Positions 6,337 to 6,822 of a DNA stretch of 6,822 bases are shown here, one piece after another. This DNA comes from Sphingomonas bacterium. GTDB lineage: Bacteria > Pseudomonadota > Alphaproteobacteria > Sphingomonadales > Sphingomonadaceae. Below the pieces are notes generated by a model, which searched no databases, was not told the DNA's origin, and worked only from the letters and a program-made list of their open reading frames with translations. A program made the translations under genes and the position numbers. The stretch is taken from contig JAJAYY010000252.1 of NCBI GenBank assembly GCA_026785965.1, positions 1-6,822 of the forward strand, given 5' to 3'. Each line of letters opens with the position of its first letter. The stretch's first letter is position 1.

Positions 6337-6822
6337 CCGATCAGGATCGCGCCACCGTCGGCGCACGTTTCGTCAACATCGGCGAGCGGACCAATGTCAC
6401 CGGCTCGGCCAAGTTCAAAAAACTGATCCTCGCGGGCGATTATGATGCCGCGGTGTCAGTCGCGCTCGAGCAGGTCGAATCCGGCGCGCAGATAATCGAC
6501 GTCAACATGGACGAGGCGTTGCTCGACGGCGAGCTGGCGATGGCGACCTATTTGAAGCGCCTTGCCGCCGAGCCCGACATCGCGCGCGTCCCGGTGATGA
6601 TCGATTCATCGAAGTGGAGCGTGATCGAGGCCGGGCTGAAGTGCGTGTCGGGCAAGCCGATCGTCAATTCGATCAGCCTCAAGGAAGGCGAGGCGCCATT
6701 CCTCGAGGTCGCCGCCAAAGTCCGAGCCTATGGCGCCGCGGTGGTGGTGATGGCGTTCGACGAGACCGGCCAGGCCGACACCCAACAGCGCAAGGTCGCG
6801 ATCTGTGGTCGCGCCTACGACC
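6333..6822 (+). CDS. metH: Methionine synthase, folate- and cobalamin-binding part (split MetH part 2), 3' end outside window
   Basis: The first 163 codons are present and open to the right edge. After about 12 poorly conserved residues it reads [72 protein letters not shown] and [18 protein letters not shown]. This is the pterin-binding domain that holds 5-methyl-THF, and it aligns by eye with the second module of E. coli MetH almost without gaps. The cobalamin-binding and SAM-dependent reactivation domains should follow beyond the window, but this cannot be checked here. It overlaps the preceding gene by ATGA and has no obvious ribosome-binding site, so coupled translation would help keep the two halves in step. 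Confidence 0.95.
   Translation, partial: MTDQDRATVGARFVNIGERTNVTGSAKFKKLILAGDYDAAVSVALEQVESGAQIIDVNMDEALLDGELAMATYLKRLAAEPDIARVPVMIDSSKWSVIEAGLKCVSGKPIVNSISLKEGEAPFLEVAAKVRAYGAAVVVMAFDETGQADTQQRKVAICGRAYD

Noticed and set aside
6325..6340. Frameshift breaking a single metH gene
   Set aside because: The junction is a clean ATGA stop-start overlap in the linker between modules, the same overlap type as the two preceding junctions, and two-gene MetH is known in alphaproteobacteria.

Overview
The window looks like a piece of a high-GC alphaproteobacterial chromosome, most likely from the Sphingomonadales. The evidence is the GroEL sequence and its GGM-type tail ending in MDF, the strong G/C third-position bias, and a methionine operon in which methionine synthase is split into two genes, as I recall for sphingomonads and Caulobacter relatives. 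No mobile element, tRNA, rRNA, CRISPR array or phage gene is visible.

Layout: (1) Positions 1-603 are the 3' third of groEL, closed by a strong intrinsic terminator. (2) Positions 736-2760 encode a 674-residue protein with an N-terminal membrane anchor, a Pro/Glu/Ala-rich linker and a DUF1963 (YwqG-like) fold that seems to be interrupted by a long helical insertion. (3) Two small lipoprotein genes lie on the minus strand, convergent with the DUF1963 gene. One encodes 83 residues with a regular 11-residue repeat. The other encodes 46 residues and lies just past the first one's terminator. (4) Positions 3435 to the right edge are a tightly packed plus-strand operon: an ArsR-type regulator fused to a SAM-methyltransferase fold, metF, the homocysteine-binding half of methionine synthase, and the start of the pterin/cobalamin half. 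Each junction is a 4-base ATGA overlap.

The operon makes a coherent methionine-cycle unit. MetF makes 5-methyltetrahydrofolate, and the two MetH pieces use it to methylate homocysteine. The regulator carries its own SAM/SAH-type binding fold, and a perfect 20-bp palindrome overlaps its probable promoter, so feedback control by the state of the SAM cycle is the natural reading. The promoter lies so close to the first ATG that the mRNA may be leaderless.

The operon is probably a variant of known SahR-type methionine regulation rather than a new system. The least explained parts are the membrane-anchored split DUF1963 protein and the two small lipoproteins.
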